Shown here: positions 1 to 7,040 of the stretch, piece after piece | How positions within the stretch are numbered: the stretch's first letter is position 1 | How the letters are laid out: each line of letters begins with the position of its first letter | Notes under the pieces: generated by a model | Told to the model about the DNA's origin: nothing | What the model saw: only the letters and a program-made list of their open reading frames with translations | Databases searched by the model: none | DNA from: Alteribacillus iranensis | GTDB taxonomy: Bacteria; Bacillota; Bacilli; Bacillales; Marinococcaceae | DNA: 64,000 nucleotides | Assembly (NCBI RefSeq): GCF_900113025.1 | Contig: NZ_FONT01000001.1 | Coordinates: 310,001-374,000, forward strand | Reading direction: 5' to 3' | Position numbers and translations under genes: made by a program

Positions 1-363
1 TATGGCAAGTTGGCAGCTGATCAGCATGTATCGTTATCCGGATTTGAAATCCATCATGGAATCACAGAAGCAACATACGATGATACGTGGCTTCCGCTAG
101 TATATGACACAGAAGGCAAGCCCGAGGGAATCAAGTCAAAAGATTACCGCCTAATAGGCACCCATATTCATCACCTGTTACATAATGACGAATGGAGAAC
201 GAGCTGGTTAAATAAAGTGCGAACAGAAAAAGATCTGCCTGTAAAAGATTCCACCGCGTTTCAAGCAAGGAAAGATGAAAATTTAGACAAACTGGCGGAC
301 GCGTTTGAGAAGCACGTGGATATGTCACACATCATGAAGATGATAGAGAAGGGATTATCATGA
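1..363 (+). CDS. cobQ: Cobyric acid synthase, C-terminal part (cut by window edge)
   Basis: Only the last 120 residues are in the window; the frame is open from base 1, so the start lies upstream. The protein amidates adenosylcobyrinate a,c-diamide at four side chains using glutamine in the late cobalamin pathway. Visible are the GFEIHHG motif of the CobQ/CbiP glutaminase domain (about residue 14 of the fragment) and the later GTHIHHLLHNDEWR segment, which corresponds to the family's GTYxHG..xN..R region with the catalytic histidine. The stop overlaps the start of cobS (ATGA), so the two genes are co-transcribed and probably translationally coupled. The family assignment is firm; activity cannot be judged because the ATP-binding half is missing. 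Confidence 0.9.
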   Translation, partial: YGKLAADQHVSLSGFEIHHGITEATYDDTWLPLVYDTEGKPEGIKSKDYRLIGTHIHHLLHNDEWRTSWLNKVRTEKDLPVKDSTAFQARKDENLDKLADAFEKHVDMSHIMKMIEKGLS

Positions 364-1163
364 TGAGAATCGTCCAATCTTACGTATATGGTTTCTATTT
401 AGCGCTGTCTTTTCTCACCATTTTACCAACACGTCATGTGAACTGGGACGGGCAAACGACGAGAAAGTCTGTATACTTTTTCCCGGTATGCGGCCTCCTT
501 ATGGGAACGGTGGTTGTGATCCTTTCCTTTGGGATCACTCATTGGTCTACTCTGCCGGCTTACATAACAGCATTTATTATTTTTGTTATTTCTTTGCTTT
601 TATACGGCGGACTGCATTTGGATGGGTGGATGGATGTGAGTGATGCGGTCGGATCGTGGCGCAGCCGGGAGAAGAAATTGGAGATCATGAAAGACAGCCA
701 TGTTGGTTCGACGGCGGTGTGGTCCACTTTCCTACTGTTAAGCGGACGTTTTCTCGGAATGATGTATGTGGTAGAAGCCGTACCTGAGGCCCTCTTCTTT
801 TTACTCCTTTTCATACCTGTCGTCTCGCGGACGTGGATGAGTTATTTAATTATAGCCGCTCCACTCGCGAAATCGGAAGGCTTGGCTGCCTGGTTTCAAA
901 AACATACGTATAGAAGAGACGCCATCTATGTGTTATTGATTAGTGTAGGCATCCTATTCGGGACTCTTATGGTGATACGAGAATTTTATGCTTTCGCTCT
1001 ATATCTTTTTCTTATAAGTGCTGTGACGTACGTATGCCTTCGAACGATATATACACGTATTTTTGGAGGAGTGAATGGAGACATGGCAGGGGCAACGACG
1101 GAAGGGATGGAAACGGTATTATGGATGAGCAGCGTACTGTATTATTCATTCGGCATGGGATAA
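360..1163 (+). CDS. cobS: Adenosylcobinamide-GDP ribazoletransferase (cobalamin synthase)
   Basis: A 267-residue integral membrane enzyme that joins adenosylcobinamide-GDP to alpha-ribazole (phosphate) in the last assembly step of adenosylcobalamin. The sequence has several hydrophobic helices. The conserved acidic segment GGLHLDGWMDVSDAVGS (about residues 83-99), typical of CobS for Mg2+/nucleotide binding, is intact. The C-terminal GGVNGDMAGATTEGME is the other family signature. Length matches the usual 250-270. ATG at 360 overlaps the cobQ stop; a second ATG follows directly at 363. The 3' end overlaps cobC by 43 bp, which supports one operon. Confidence 0.93.
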   Translation: MMRIVQSYVYGFYLALSFLTILPTRHVNWDGQTTRKSVYFFPVCGLLMGTVVVILSFGITHWSTLPAYITAFIIFVISLLLYGGLHLDGWMDVSDAVGSWRSREKKLEIMKDSHVGSTAVWSTFLLLSGRFLGMMYVVEAVPEALFFLLLFIPVVSRTWMSYLIIAAPLAKSEGLAAWFQKHTYRRDAIYVLLISVGILFGTLMVIREFYAFALYLFLISAVTYVCLRTIYTRIFGGVNGDMAGATTEGMETVLWMSSVLYYSFGMG

Positions 1164-1729
1164 CAGCTCCAAATAAAAGTAAGAAATATACAGGTTGGTC
1201 AGATCCCGAATTGCTTGAAGAAGAGAAAGAACGATTGCTGCAATATACGACGCCGTATCAACCGGATGCTGTGTTTTCGAGCGACCTTCTCCGCGCAAGG
1301 CAGACGGCTGCGTTATATTTTCCCGCAGTAGATATCGTAGAATCCCGCTATTTAAGGGAGTTTCATTTCGGGGTATTTGAAGGGAAAACCTATGAAGAAT
1401 TAAAAAACAATCGGTCGTATTGTCAATGGCTGAACCATTGGACGGAGAGCGGTCCCCCCGAAGGAGAATCGTTTGATGAATTTCGAATGCGGGTCAGTAA
1501 AGGGTGGGACATGATGAAACAACAATCTTCCCGTATCATGGCCGTTGTCACTCATAGCGGCTGGATTCGAGAGTGGTGTCATTTGTATGCACCTGGCATA
1601 GTGCCAGAACAGACATTATGGAACATACCTTTTGGCGGTGGTTGGATAGGCACATTTACACGAAGAAAGGGGGACTGGACGTGCAATTCGTTACAGGAGG
1701 TGCGTATAACGGAAAAAAGAAATGGGTAA
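1121..1729 (+). CDS. cobC: Histidine phosphatase of the cobalamin operon (alpha-ribazole phosphatase-like)
   Basis: A 202-residue protein of the histidine phosphatase (phosphoglycerate mutase-like) superfamily. The N-terminal FIRHG box carries the phospho-accepting histidine, SSDLLRARQTA is the second arginine-containing motif, and VVTHSGWIREW holds the second catalytic histidine. In cobalamin operons this family removes the phosphate from alpha-ribazole 5'-phosphate or adenosylcobalamin 5'-phosphate. The start at 1121 (MDEQRT) was chosen over an upstream ATG because it places RHG near residue 10 as in the family and follows a purine-rich stretch. It overlaps cobS by 43 bp and cobU by 49 bp. 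Family is certain; the exact substrate is inferred from context. Confidence 0.85.
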   Translation: MDEQRTVLFIRHGITAPNKSKKYTGWSDPELLEEEKERLLQYTTPYQPDAVFSSDLLRARQTAALYFPAVDIVESRYLREFHFGVFEGKTYEELKNNRSYCQWLNHWTESGPPEGESFDEFRMRVSKGWDMMKQQSSRIMAVVTHSGWIREWCHLYAPGIVPEQTLWNIPFGGGWIGTFTRRKGDWTCNSLQEVRITEKRNG

Positions 1730-2154
1730 GCCAGGCATTTTCAGACCAATTGCAAAAAGAGCATTTATGGTTCTCCTGTTATAAACAGGATATTAAAAAG
1801 CTGCCTGCCAAAGTAGAAGATGATTCAAAGTTCGTCGTAATAGAAGGAGTAGAACAGGGACTTCGCAGTTTTCTCAAGCAACAGACAGAAGCAGATGCAT
1901 TTATTGAAAATTACCTCACACCTTGGCTGGATTGGGAACAACAAGAAGAGGAGCGTGAATTAATCCTCATCGGTTCTGACATAAGCAAAGGAATTGTTCC
2001 GACAGAGAGAGAAATGAGAAACTGGAGGGACGAAACAGGACGCTTGTATCAAAAGCTGACGAACGAGGCGACATTCATTCATTTTATTTGGTTCGGTATT
2101 TCATCAACATATGAGGGAGGAAATAAAGATGAGATTGTATACAAAAACAGGTGA
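1681..2154 (+). CDS. cobU: Divergent CobU-like adenosylcobinamide kinase/guanylyltransferase
   Basis: A 157-residue protein, shorter than typical CobU (about 180). GTG at 1681 follows an AAGGGGG ribosome site. CobU phosphorylates adenosylcobinamide and then transfers GMP to it. Family marks are an N-terminal GGAYNGKKK loop in place of the usual GGARSGKS, and the C-terminal pattern SDISKGIVPTERE, WRDETGRLYQKL and FIHFIWFGI, matching CobU's GIVP, FRD..G..NQ and V.L...G segments. Odd points: the P-loop lacks the Ser/Thr after lysine, and no histidine is visible in the region where CobU carries its guanylylated His. It overlaps cobC and pduO, so it stays locked in the operon. It may be a kinase-only or specialised variant. 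Confidence 0.75.
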   Translation: MQFVTGGAYNGKKKWVSQAFSDQLQKEHLWFSCYKQDIKKLPAKVEDDSKFVVIEGVEQGLRSFLKQQTEADAFIENYLTPWLDWEQQEEERELILIGSDISKGIVPTEREMRNWRDETGRLYQKLTNEATFIHFIWFGISSTYEGGNKDEIVYKNR

Positions 2155-2704
2155 TACAGGAAAAACAAGCTTAATCGGAGGGCGTCGCTCGAAAGATAAC
2201 ATTCGCGTGGAAGCCTATGGAACGTGTGATGAACTCAATGCATTTGTAGGGCGGGCCGTTTCCTTGATGGAGGATGAAACATTTCCTGACATTAAACCGG
2301 AGCTCATTAACATTCAACATGAATTATTTGATTGTGGCAGCGATTTAGCAACGATCAGAAAAGATCCAACATACAAAGTGAAGGAATCGATGATCACGTT
2401 TCTCGAAGAACGAATGGATGAGTACATCGAAGAAGCTCCCGAATTGGAACGATTCATCTTACCTGGAGGAGCGACGGTTGCGGCAGAGCTGCATGTATGC
2501 CGAACGATAGCCCGACGTGCAGAACGCGTCTGTGCAGCCCTCATGCAAGAAGAAGAAATCAATCAACACGTATTTAAATATTTGAACCGATTGTCTGATT
2601 ATTTCTTTGCGGTAGCGAGAGTGGCGAATGCCCGTCAGCAAGTGAAGGATGTGGAATACGAACGAAGCGCCATCGTATTTCGCTCTCCAAAAAAACGGTT
2701 CTAA
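2129..2704 (+). CDS. pduO: Cob(I)alamin adenosyltransferase, PduO type
   Basis: A 191-residue ATP:cob(I)alamin adenosyltransferase that makes the Co-adenosyl form of the corrinoid. The N-terminal LYTKTGDTGKTSLIGG box (ATP contacts), CDELNAFVG and the C-terminal RTIARRAERV and YLNRLSDYFF motifs are all present and in order, as in B. subtilis YvqK. The start at 2129 has a GGGAGG ribosome site nine bases upstream and gives MRLYTKTG. The first 26 bp overlap cobU. The last codons (KKRF and stop) lie within the left end of a MITE-like repeat beginning near 2697, so the native tail may have been replaced. It is the last gene of the cob operon here. Confidence 0.93.
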   Translation: MRLYTKTGDTGKTSLIGGRRSKDNIRVEAYGTCDELNAFVGRAVSLMEDETFPDIKPELINIQHELFDCGSDLATIRKDPTYKVKESMITFLEERMDEYIEEAPELERFILPGGATVAAELHVCRTIARRAERVCAALMQEEEINQHVFKYLNRLSDYFFAVARVANARQQVKDVEYERSAIVFRSPKKRF

Positions 2705-2922
2705 AACAAATGTTGGGGTGAATAGGATTAAATTCTACCATTTCTTAAATAAGGTTGATGGCGAACAGGTGAGACGCCTGCGGGAAAAGCAACAGCTGAA
2801 AATCCCGCAGGCAGCGGTGCGCTGCCGAGGAAGTTGAAGCGTTGCCCGCGGCAAGCGAGCCTGTAGAGTCAGTCAACCCGTAGAGCAAAATGTTTAATAA
2901 CCCCAGCAAATTTTACAGAACC
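2697..2922 (+). repeat. MITE-like element, copy 1 (GGTTCT...AGAACC ends)
   Basis: A 226-bp non-coding element with imperfect terminal inverted repeats of about 26 bp beginning GGTTCT and ending AGAACC. It is nearly identical, in inverse orientation, to 43826-44111. The interior carries the GC-rich GAGACGCCTGCGGGA type repeat common in Bacillaceae. There is no transposase gene. Its left end overlaps the pduO stop codon. Confidence 0.8.
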
Positions 2923-2998
2923 AAAAAACCATAAGCATGGAACCGAAAATGAACGCATAAGCTGGCTAGTGGATTGCAAAGAGAGGCGGCGAAAGTGA

Positions 2999-3094
2999 GT
3001 GGATTACATCAGACGTTTCCTTGTGGTTACTTTGTTCTCAGCCGTATTACTGGCCATCTTTTTGTTCATTGGATTATCAGCTTCTTTTACTTAG
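2999..3094 (+). CDS. Possible small single-span membrane peptide (31 aa)
   Basis: GTG at 2999 opens a 31-residue frame (MDYIRRFLVV...) with two arginines followed by about 22 hydrophobic residues, ending at TAG 3092. A GAGAGGCGG purine run about 10 bases upstream could be the ribosome site. The shape, basic N-terminus then one membrane span, is typical of bacterial small membrane peptides, but such frames also arise by chance. No homolog is recognised. It stands alone between two repeats. Confidence 0.3.
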   Translation: MDYIRRFLVVTLFSAVLLAIFLFIGLSASFT

Positions 3095-3149
3095 GCTATC
3101 TTCGCAAACTTTGTTGCTTTGGAGGAAGAAAGAGATTCGTTATCGGCGG

Positions 3150-3245
3150 ACACTTTCCGCGGGCACGGCTTCAACTCCCCGAAACTCATCGGGCTCGTTT
3201 CGGTTGATTTTCAGCTCGTGCTGTTCCCGCAGGAGACGCCGCCTA
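3150..3245 (-). repeat. Degenerate GC-rich intergenic repeat fragment
   Basis: Contains CCGCGGGCACGGCTTCAACT and TTCCCGCAGGAGACGCC, which read in reverse match the GAGACGCCTGCGGGAAAAGC and TTGAAGC...CCCGCGG blocks of the repeats at 2697-2922, 8374-8530 and 55736-55870. The terminal GGTTCT ends are not present, so it is a partial or differently bordered copy. Confidence 0.6.
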
Positions 3246-3327
3246 TCGCTTATCAATAATCTTCTTTTCTAAAACAACAATCTTTTAGAAAACAGTCTTT
3301 ACTTAAAAGCGTTATAACGGAATCTAA

Positions 3328-3375
3328 AAAACTGCTATGCTCCTAGATAAGAAGGGAGCATGGCAGTTTTTGCTT
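3328..3375 (+). terminator. Strong rho-independent terminator
   Basis: A 16-bp stem with one wobble pair (3328-3343 with 3355-3370) around an 11-nt loop, followed by T residues. A matching A-run on the left makes it bidirectional. It probably ends readthrough from the cob operon and insulates the DnaD-type gene. Confidence 0.85.
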
Positions 3376-3784
3376 GTTTTCAATAGGAACCTCTTTGACA
3401 GATGAATCTCATATAAAATAGAAGCAGCGAACTGAAAATAATTCGACATTCTTTTCTCATTTTCCTCTTTTTTCACAACGAATATTACTAATAGTAATAA
3501 CTTTTTTAATTTTAGGTAAAAAGATTGAGTTTTTTAACATTAGATTGTAAGATGAAAGCAAATTTATGTAAAAAGTAGTACATAAGATCGAGAGAATGGA
3601 GTGGAGGACGTAACCAAATCCACATAGAAAACCAACAACATTCTCCCACTCATTTCCACTTGATATCCTTCCTGGATGTTCCAGTATTCTCCACCGTAAC
3701 AGAAATGAACATTCCTTCCTATTTCAGTTTTCCCCTACATTTGTTTAGGTCCCATCTTACAAAATTTTATCGGAGGTTTGTAAC
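3376..3784 (+). other. AT-rich upstream region of the DnaD-type gene
   Basis: About 400 bp without a convincing gene, markedly AT-rich between 3460 and 3600. It contains a perfect 17-base palindrome at 3483-3499 and ends in a GGAGG ribosome site at 3772-3776. Presumably it holds the promoter and control sites of the downstream gene; no clear -35/-10 pair is assigned. Confidence 0.5.
3483..3499. promoter_or_regulatory. Perfect palindrome TATTACTAATAGTAATA, operator candidate
   Basis: Eight bases on each side of a central A are fully complementary. Size and symmetry suit a dimeric repressor site. It lies 285 bp before the phage-like DnaD gene, where a prophage-style operator would be expected. 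No repressor gene is in the window. Confidence 0.35.
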
Positions 3785-4918
3785 ATGAATATTCAACAAG
3801 AAAGAACTGCCTTTTATGAGAGGCAAGAGAGAGAACCCCTTAACAGTCCTGCTGTGGCTCTTTGGTATGCTCTGATGGATGCATATGAGAAAGCAGGGTT
3901 TCCTCAATCGTTCCCTATGTCTGTAAAGAGTCTCACGTTGCGAACAGGAGGAAGCGAACGAACCTTTTATTATGCACGTCGCAAGCTCATGAAAAGAGGA
4001 TTTATCAAATACTCGGAGGGCAAATACACGATTCTTTCTTTAGTAACGGACAACAAGGAGACCCAACCAGAACACGAAAACAGAAAAACTGCAATACATG
4101 CAGGAAAGTCTGCAGAAGAGCAATGGGGGTACGATAGTGCAACTATTGCAGATGAACACACGCAACCATGGGGAGATTACACCGCAATAAATGCGGAGAA
4201 TGATGCAGAGTACTATGCTGGAAATCGTACAGAAGAATGCCCAGAAGAACAATGGGGGTATGGCTCTGCAATGATTGCAGAGAAGTCTGCAGAAAACGAT
4301 GTGGCAAGTATTGCAGAAGAACGTGTCGAACAGCCATGGGGATATGACACTGCAAATGTTGCAGAAGAGTTTGCAGGAAACGCTGCAGAACAGTCTTTTC
4401 CAGGTATGAGTATAAATAATAATATAAGCACTAAAGATCTTAAAGGCTTTAAAGATCTTAAAAAACATAAAATCTTAAAACCTAAAAAACCTAAAAGCTT
4501 TAAAAGCCTTAAAGGCGTTAAGCATATATCAGGTAATGAGTCTAATACAGGCAGCGACCAGAAAAAGACAAGCAGTCCGATGGATCTGTATGTCGAACGC
4601 GGGTTTGGAAAAATGTCGACTTACATCGCCAAAGAAATCACCAAGTGGCAAAACGAAACAAGTTTCACTGAACCAGAATCGATGCTTTTGCATGCGATGA
4701 ATATTGCGGTTCGTCGCGGGAAACGTCATTGGCGCTATGTGACAGGAATTCTTGAAAATTGGCGAAAAAGTGGCTGCACGACGGTTCGGCAGACAGACAC
4801 ATTCCATCACACCAATACCCAGGGAGGGAAGAAAAATGAAAGAAATTGGGACGCTATTTTCGCACAACATGCAAGAAGTTTTTTGCGAGGAGAACGTGCT
4901 TCGTCGGTTTATGTGTGA
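3785..4918 (+). CDS. DnaD-domain replication initiation protein (phage/mobile-element type)
   Basis: A 377-residue protein. Residues 1-90 look like a winged-helix DNA-binding domain (NSPAVALWYALMDAYEKAG, then a TGGSERTFYYARRKLMKRG recognition region). Residues 95-200 are four imperfect repeats around QWGYDSATIAD. Residues 215-245 are a lysine-rich KDLKGFKDLKKHK stretch. Residues 265-335 form the DnaD/DnaB2 domain with GFGKM and the YxxxIxxxW-like end YVTGILENW. Such proteins bind the origin and recruit the helicase loader in Gram-positive phages and plasmids. The ATG at 3785 has GGAGG eight bases upstream. The low-complexity middle is unlike the housekeeping neighbours. A loader-like remnant overlaps its 3' end. 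Probably a leftover phage replication module. Confidence 0.8.
   Translation: MNIQQERTAFYERQEREPLNSPAVALWYALMDAYEKAGFPQSFPMSVKSLTLRTGGSERTFYYARRKLMKRGFIKYSEGKYTILSLVTDNKETQPEHENRKTAIHAGKSAEEQWGYDSATIADEHTQPWGDYTAINAENDAEYYAGNRTEECPEEQWGYGSAMIAEKSAENDVASIAEERVEQPWGYDTANVAEEFAGNAAEQSFPGMSINNNISTKDLKGFKDLKKHKILKPKKPKSFKSLKGVKHISGNESNTGSDQKKTSSPMDLYVERGFGKMSTYIAKEITKWQNETSFTEPESMLLHAMNIAVRRGKRHWRYVTGILENWRKSGCTTVRQTDTFHHTNTQGGKKNERNWDAIFAQHARSFLRGERASSVYV
4115..4530 (+). repeat. Iteron-like repeats plus AT-rich tract inside the DnaD-type gene
   Basis: Four imperfect 36-39-bp direct repeats share AATGGGG or CATGGGG and a following GCAA...TGCAGA block: about 4115-4151, 4161-4198, 4247-4282 and 4328-4366. 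They are followed by an A/T-rich tract (4411-4530) built on repeated CTTAAA/CTTTAAA words, with a near-inverted pair CTTAAAGGCTTTAAAG and CTTTAAAAGCCTTAAAG. This arrangement resembles origins located inside phage initiator genes. It is equally a coding repeat for the QWGY protein motif. Confidence 0.5.
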
Positions 4919-4946
4919 GGGATGTGGAGAGGAAGACGTATGGTGA
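4836..4946 (+). pseudogene. Remnant of a DnaC-like helicase loader (36 aa)
   Basis: ATG at 4836 has a very good AGGGAGGG ribosome site and encodes 36 residues starting MKEIGTLFSH and containing CEGCGEEDVW just before the stop. Phage and Bacillus helicase loaders start with a similar short helical segment followed by a CxxC zinc-binding motif, and usually lie directly after a DnaD gene with an overlap, as here. The ATPase domain is missing. The resemblance is by layout and motif only. Confidence 0.4.
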
Positions 4947-5013
4947 AATAACACCAAGGTTGTTTGTTCGAAAAAATAATTCTAGTCGGTTAAAATACTC
5001 GCATAAAACCGAT

Positions 5014-5052
5014 AAAAAAACACCTCCCATGCGTTTTCTTCATGGGAGGTGC
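5014..5052 (-). terminator. Rho-independent terminator of serA
   Basis: A perfect 11-bp stem CACCTCCCATG/CATGGGAGGTG with a 9-nt loop. On the minus strand it is followed by seven T residues. It lies 38 bp after the serA stop. Confidence 0.92.
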
Positions 5053-5089
5053 GGCTAAAATACCACGTTATTACTGGAAACGGTTCTTT

Positions 5090-6721
5090 TTACAGTTCGA
5101 TTTTATCAGCGCGCTTAATTTCTTCAATCGATGTCAAATCTTCGAGAACATCTTCGTACGGTTCTTTATCGACGGCTACCATCATAATCGCATCGCCGCC
5201 TTCTGCTTTCCGTCCGACTTGCATCGTTGCAATATTGACGTCGTGTTTGCCAAGCAGCTGTCCCATTTTACCGATAACGCCAGGCTTGTCAGAGTGCTGA
5301 ATGTAAATCAAATGGCCCGTAGGGTAGAAATCGACATTAAAGTCGTTAATTCGAACAATACGAGGACCGTATTCTTTTACGTACGTTCCGTGAATCGTGA
5401 ATGTGTAACTTTCAGCTTCTACCACTGCTTGAATTAAATTGGAGTAGCCGAGTGTGTTGGTACCATGTTTCTCGCCGCTTGAGATGCCGCGCTCTTTTGC
5501 GATGAGAGAGGCATTGACATCATTCACCGGTGCATCAATACGGCTCTGTAAGAAACCGGCAATCAGAGATCGAGTGAGAACAGATGTCTCAAGGTCTGTA
5601 ACTTCTCCGCTGTAATGAACATCGATGCTCTGCACTGGGCTTTTCACACTTTGAGACAAGATATTCCCCATCTTACGGGACAGCTCGTAATAAGGCTGTA
5701 GTGTCTCAAATACTTCTTTCGAAATGGCAGGCAAATTAATGGAATTCAATGCAGGCATGCCTTGAAGGAACTGAAGTACTTCTTCTGAAACTTGAGAAGC
5801 TACATTTAACTGCGCCTCTTTGGTTGATGCCGCAATGTGAGGAGTAGCCACCACATTATCGAAAGCTAACAATTCATTCTCATTAGCTGGTTCTTCTTCG
5901 TACACGTCAAGGGCTGCCCCGCCAACATGTCCATTCTCGAGATAATGCTTCAATGCTTCCTCATCTACAATTCCACCGCGGGCACAGTTGATTAAGAAGA
6001 CACCTTTTTTCGTTTTCTTGATGTTTTCCATACCGAGCATCCCTTTTGTGTCTTTAGTTAGCGGGGTATGAACGGTAATGATATCAGCTTGGCTTAACAC
6101 TTCATCCAAATCGCCTGTTTGTACACCGAGTTCTTCCGCTCTTTCTTTGGTAAGGAAGGGATCAAATACGATCAGTGACATCTCGAACCCGCGAGCGCGT
6201 TTCGAGAGTTCGGAACCGATGCGCCCGAAACCGATAATTCCAAGTGTCTTCCCGCGTAATTCTGTTCCTTGGAATGCTTTTCTGTTCCATTCTCCACCTT
6301 TAATCGATGCGTTGGCTTGAGGAATTTTACGAGCAAGTGAAATCATCATCGCGAACGTATGCTCAGCAGTAGAAATTGTGTTACCGTCAGGAGCATTAAT
6401 AACGACAATTCCTCGTTTCGTTGCCGCATCAATATCGATATTGTCTACTCCTACGCCTGCACGCGCAATAATTTTTAATTGAGGCATTTGGTCCATTACT
6501 TCTTCCGTAACGGTAGTGCCACTACGGACAAGAAGAGCATCGTAGGAATCTAGATCATCTGCTTCTTTCACGTTTTTCAATACACATTCCGTTGTGTTGC
6601 TCTCTAGCAGTGGTGCTAGACCTTCATTACTCATAGAATCAGAAACGAGGATACGATACAGCTTGTTTTCTTGTTGTTCGTTCTCTTTTTCAGTCTCTTC
6701 TGTTGCCGGATGTTGAATCAT
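5090..6721 (-). CDS. serA: D-3-phosphoglycerate dehydrogenase
   Basis: A 543-residue NAD-dependent enzyme that oxidises 3-phosphoglycerate in the first step of serine synthesis. Domains in order: substrate/nucleotide-binding core with GIIGFGRIG (Rossmann), [10 protein letters not shown] and ATPHIAAST (catalytic histidine region); an intervening ASB domain; and a C-terminal ACT domain starting near [15 protein letters not shown], where serine acts in related enzymes. B. subtilis SerA is about 525 residues; this one has about 20 extra N-terminal residues rich in E, Q and N before LYRILVSD. The ATG at 6721 has an AAGGAG site, and no alternative start lies at the usual position. It is monocistronic, with its own promoter, attenuator-like leader and terminator. 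Confidence 0.96.
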   Translation of the reverse strand: MIQHPATEETEKENEQQENKLYRILVSDSMSNEGLAPLLESNTTECVLKNVKEADDLDSYDALLVRSGTTVTEEVMDQMPQLKIIARAGVGVDNIDIDAATKRGIVVINAPDGNTISTAEHTFAMMISLARKIPQANASIKGGEWNRKAFQGTELRGKTLGIIGFGRIGSELSKRARGFEMSLIVFDPFLTKERAEELGVQTGDLDEVLSQADIITVHTPLTKDTKGMLGMENIKKTKKGVFLINCARGGIVDEEALKHYLENGHVGGAALDVYEEEPANENELLAFDNVVATPHIAASTKEAQLNVASQVSEEVLQFLQGMPALNSINLPAISKEVFETLQPYYELSRKMGNILSQSVKSPVQSIDVHYSGEVTDLETSVLTRSLIAGFLQSRIDAPVNDVNASLIAKERGISSGEKHGTNTLGYSNLIQAVVEAESYTFTIHGTYVKEYGPRIVRINDFNVDFYPTGHLIYIQHSDKPGVIGKMGQLLGKHDVNIATMQVGRKAEGGDAIMMVAVDKEPYEDVLEDLTSIEEIKRADKIEL

Positions 6722-6811
6722 TCAGCACTCCACTCCTTTTTAAAGAATAAGAATTTTGCAATGAAGCCCAAGAATTTAGGCGCTTGCGGTGTCTTTCTCT
6801 CTCTATGTAAT

Positions 6812-6858
6812 AAAAAAACTTCAGCCTCAATCGAATTGTTTCGTCAGAGGCGGAAGTT
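6812..6858 (-). terminator. Attenuator-like terminator in the serA leader
   Basis: On the minus strand, AACTTC-C-GCCTC pairs with GAGGC-T-GAAGTT (11 bp, one mismatch) and is followed by seven T. It lies between the serA promoter and start codon, so serA transcription must read through it. A competing small hairpin (GCGGGAACTTCCGC, 6850-6863) would hide the 5' arm. No T-box sequence is present. Confidence 0.75.
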
Positions 6859-6963
6859 CCCGCAATACAATTCTCATATGTATAGATTGTACTTTTCATG
6901 AGAAATCAATGCATGTTGAAAATGTCACGAACAATAACGCATCACAGGGTCTTTATTGGTAGA

Positions 6964-6992
6964 AATTTATCATATCTCGACAAAAATGTCAA
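6964..6992 (-). promoter_or_regulatory. Sigma-A promoter of serA
   Basis: Minus strand TTGACA (6987-6992), 17-bp spacer, TAAATT (6964-6969). Transcription would start near 6957, giving a leader of about 235 nt before the serA ATG. Confidence 0.65.
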
Positions 6993-7040
6993 TTCTAGCA
7001 ACGTAATTTTAGCATAGGAATAGGGGTGAGGGAGGATGAG

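Noticed and set aside
2697-2922. Exact target-site duplication of the MITE-like element
   Set aside because: Both flanks are A-rich (seven and six A followed by C), but they are not identical, and copy 2 shows no duplication.
4040-4468. 142-aa minus-strand open frame opposite the DnaD-type gene
   Set aside because: Cysteine/serine-rich antisense of the coding repeats; no start signals and no family resemblance.
5042-5437. 131-aa plus-strand open frame opposite serA
   Set aside because: Antisense of the conserved ACT domain of SerA; begins inside the serA terminator.
6690-6899. 69-aa minus-strand open frame in the serA leader
   Set aside because: It runs through the terminator hairpin and into the serA start, and has no ribosome site.
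6722-6957. T-box riboswitch for serA
   Set aside because: The conserved T-box bulge sequence (AGGGTGGNACCGCG-like) is absent.
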